Translations under genes and position numbers: made by a program
Part shown: positions 6,050 to 6,391 of the stretch, one piece after another
How positions within the stretch are numbered: position 1 is the stretch's first letter
How the letters are laid out: every line of letters begins with the position of its first letter
Notes under the pieces: generated by a model
The model's input: the letters and a program-made list of their open reading frames with translations, nothing else
Database searches by the model: none
What the model was told of the DNA's origin: nothing
Assembly: GCA_900549215.1 (NCBI GenBank)
Contig: URNJ01000104.1
Location: forward strand, 1 to 6,391
Origin: an uncultured Collinsella sp.
GTDB taxonomy: Bacteria; Actinomycetota; Coriobacteriia; Coriobacteriales; Coriobacteriaceae
Direction: 5' to 3'
DNA length: 6,391 nt

Positions 6050-6391
6050 GATCTAGGTATCCTCTCACGTCTGCTTTGTAGTCCTCGATAATTTGCGGTC
6101 CTGCCGCGCCAAATTCAATTACGGTGTCACCCACCAGGTCAAAGAGCGCCTCATTGATGCTATCGACGAGCATGTCCTCGCTCTGCCCCGATTGCACTAC
6201 CGCCGATTCCGCCTGTACTGCGTTGTGCTCGAGCAGCGCGCGAAGGAAGGCATCTGCGACGGGTGCGAGTTCGTTCGTGGCGTCAGCGGGCGCAGCAGCT
6301 GCGAACGCGGGCGTCGGCGCGAGAAGCGGTGCCACGACACCAAACTGTTCGGTGGATATGGTCGGCTCGTCGGCCTCGTCCTGCCGAATGG
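6042..6391 (-). CDS. C-terminal end of a probable TerB-N/TerB-C family protein (truncated by window edge)
   Basis: 115 residues of a longer protein; the frame stays open to the right edge, so the GTG at 6335 is not a real start. The visible part begins with an acidic then Ala/Pro-rich linker (DEADEPTISTEQF..., APLLAPTPAFAAAAPAD). A folded C-terminus follows, with ELAPVADAFLRALLEHN, DMLVDSINEALFDLVGDTVIEF, GPQIIEDYKADVRGYL and the stop. The INEALFD-x-x-GDTVIE block plus terminal IIEDY helix is what I associate with the TerB-C domain, which ends TerB-N proteins. Those proteins carry a TerB (tellurite-resistance/stress) helical domain in the middle, which would lie outside the window. The 8-base stop/start overlap with the ATPase gene supports a common operon, and TerB-C proteins are known neighbours of this ATPase and helicase. 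Assignment rests on a short segment plus context. Confidence 0.6.
   Translation of the reverse strand, partial: IRQDEADEPTISTEQFGVVAPLLAPTPAFAAAAPADATNELAPVADAFLRALLEHNAVQAESAVVQSGQSEDMLVDSINEALFDLVGDTVIEFGAAGPQIIEDYKADVRGYLDHE

Noticed and set aside
6042..6335. Independent 97-residue small protein starting at GTG 6335
   Set aside because: The frame stays open beyond 6335 to the window edge, no ribosome site precedes the GTG, and the content looks like the C-terminus of a longer TerB-type protein.

Overview
The window is GC-rich, densely coding bacterial DNA. Gene density, codon use and the protein set (a bacterial Elp3, a spermidine-synthase-like protein, a Ter/BREX-type ATPase with an Lhr-like helicase) suggest a high-GC Gram-positive. 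My best guess is an actinobacterium of the Coriobacteriia (Collinsella/Olsenella type). This is an impression from protein style; no rRNA or other marker is present to confirm it. No tRNA, rRNA, CRISPR array, transposase or insertion sequence was seen.

Left block (2-2158, plus strand): the C-terminal part of an Elp3-like radical-SAM/acetyltransferase tRNA-modification enzyme, whose N-terminus lies off the left edge. A membrane-anchored spermidine-synthase-fold protein follows with no gap: the elp3 stop codon directly abuts the next ATG, and that gene's Shine-Dalgarno lies inside elp3. The two are probably co-translated.

Right block (2187-6391, minus strand, read right to left): the C-terminal end of a protein I assign to the TerB-N/TerB-C family (running off the right edge), then a BREX/DUF2791-type P-loop ATPase overlapping it by 8 bases, then an approximately 814-residue superfamily-2 DEVH-box helicase of the Lhr-like group. 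ATPase plus Lhr-like helicase matches the BrxD/BrxHI pair of type 2 BREX. The same pair with a TerB-type protein has been predicted, from gene neighbourhoods, to be a DNA-processing or defence/stress module. I infer that the TerB-type protein acts as sensor or scaffold, the ATPase as a switch or loader, and the helicase as the DNA-remodelling effector.

The ATPase and helicase are separated by a gap of about 116 bases. It holds a perfect 12-bp inverted repeat that begins in the ATPase stop codon, plus a third copy of its CAGGTT core in the loop, so two mutually exclusive hairpins can form. It is the most distinctive non-coding structure here and may be a terminator, an attenuator or a dispersed repeat. 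The two blocks converge on a 28-base spacer with no convincing terminator.
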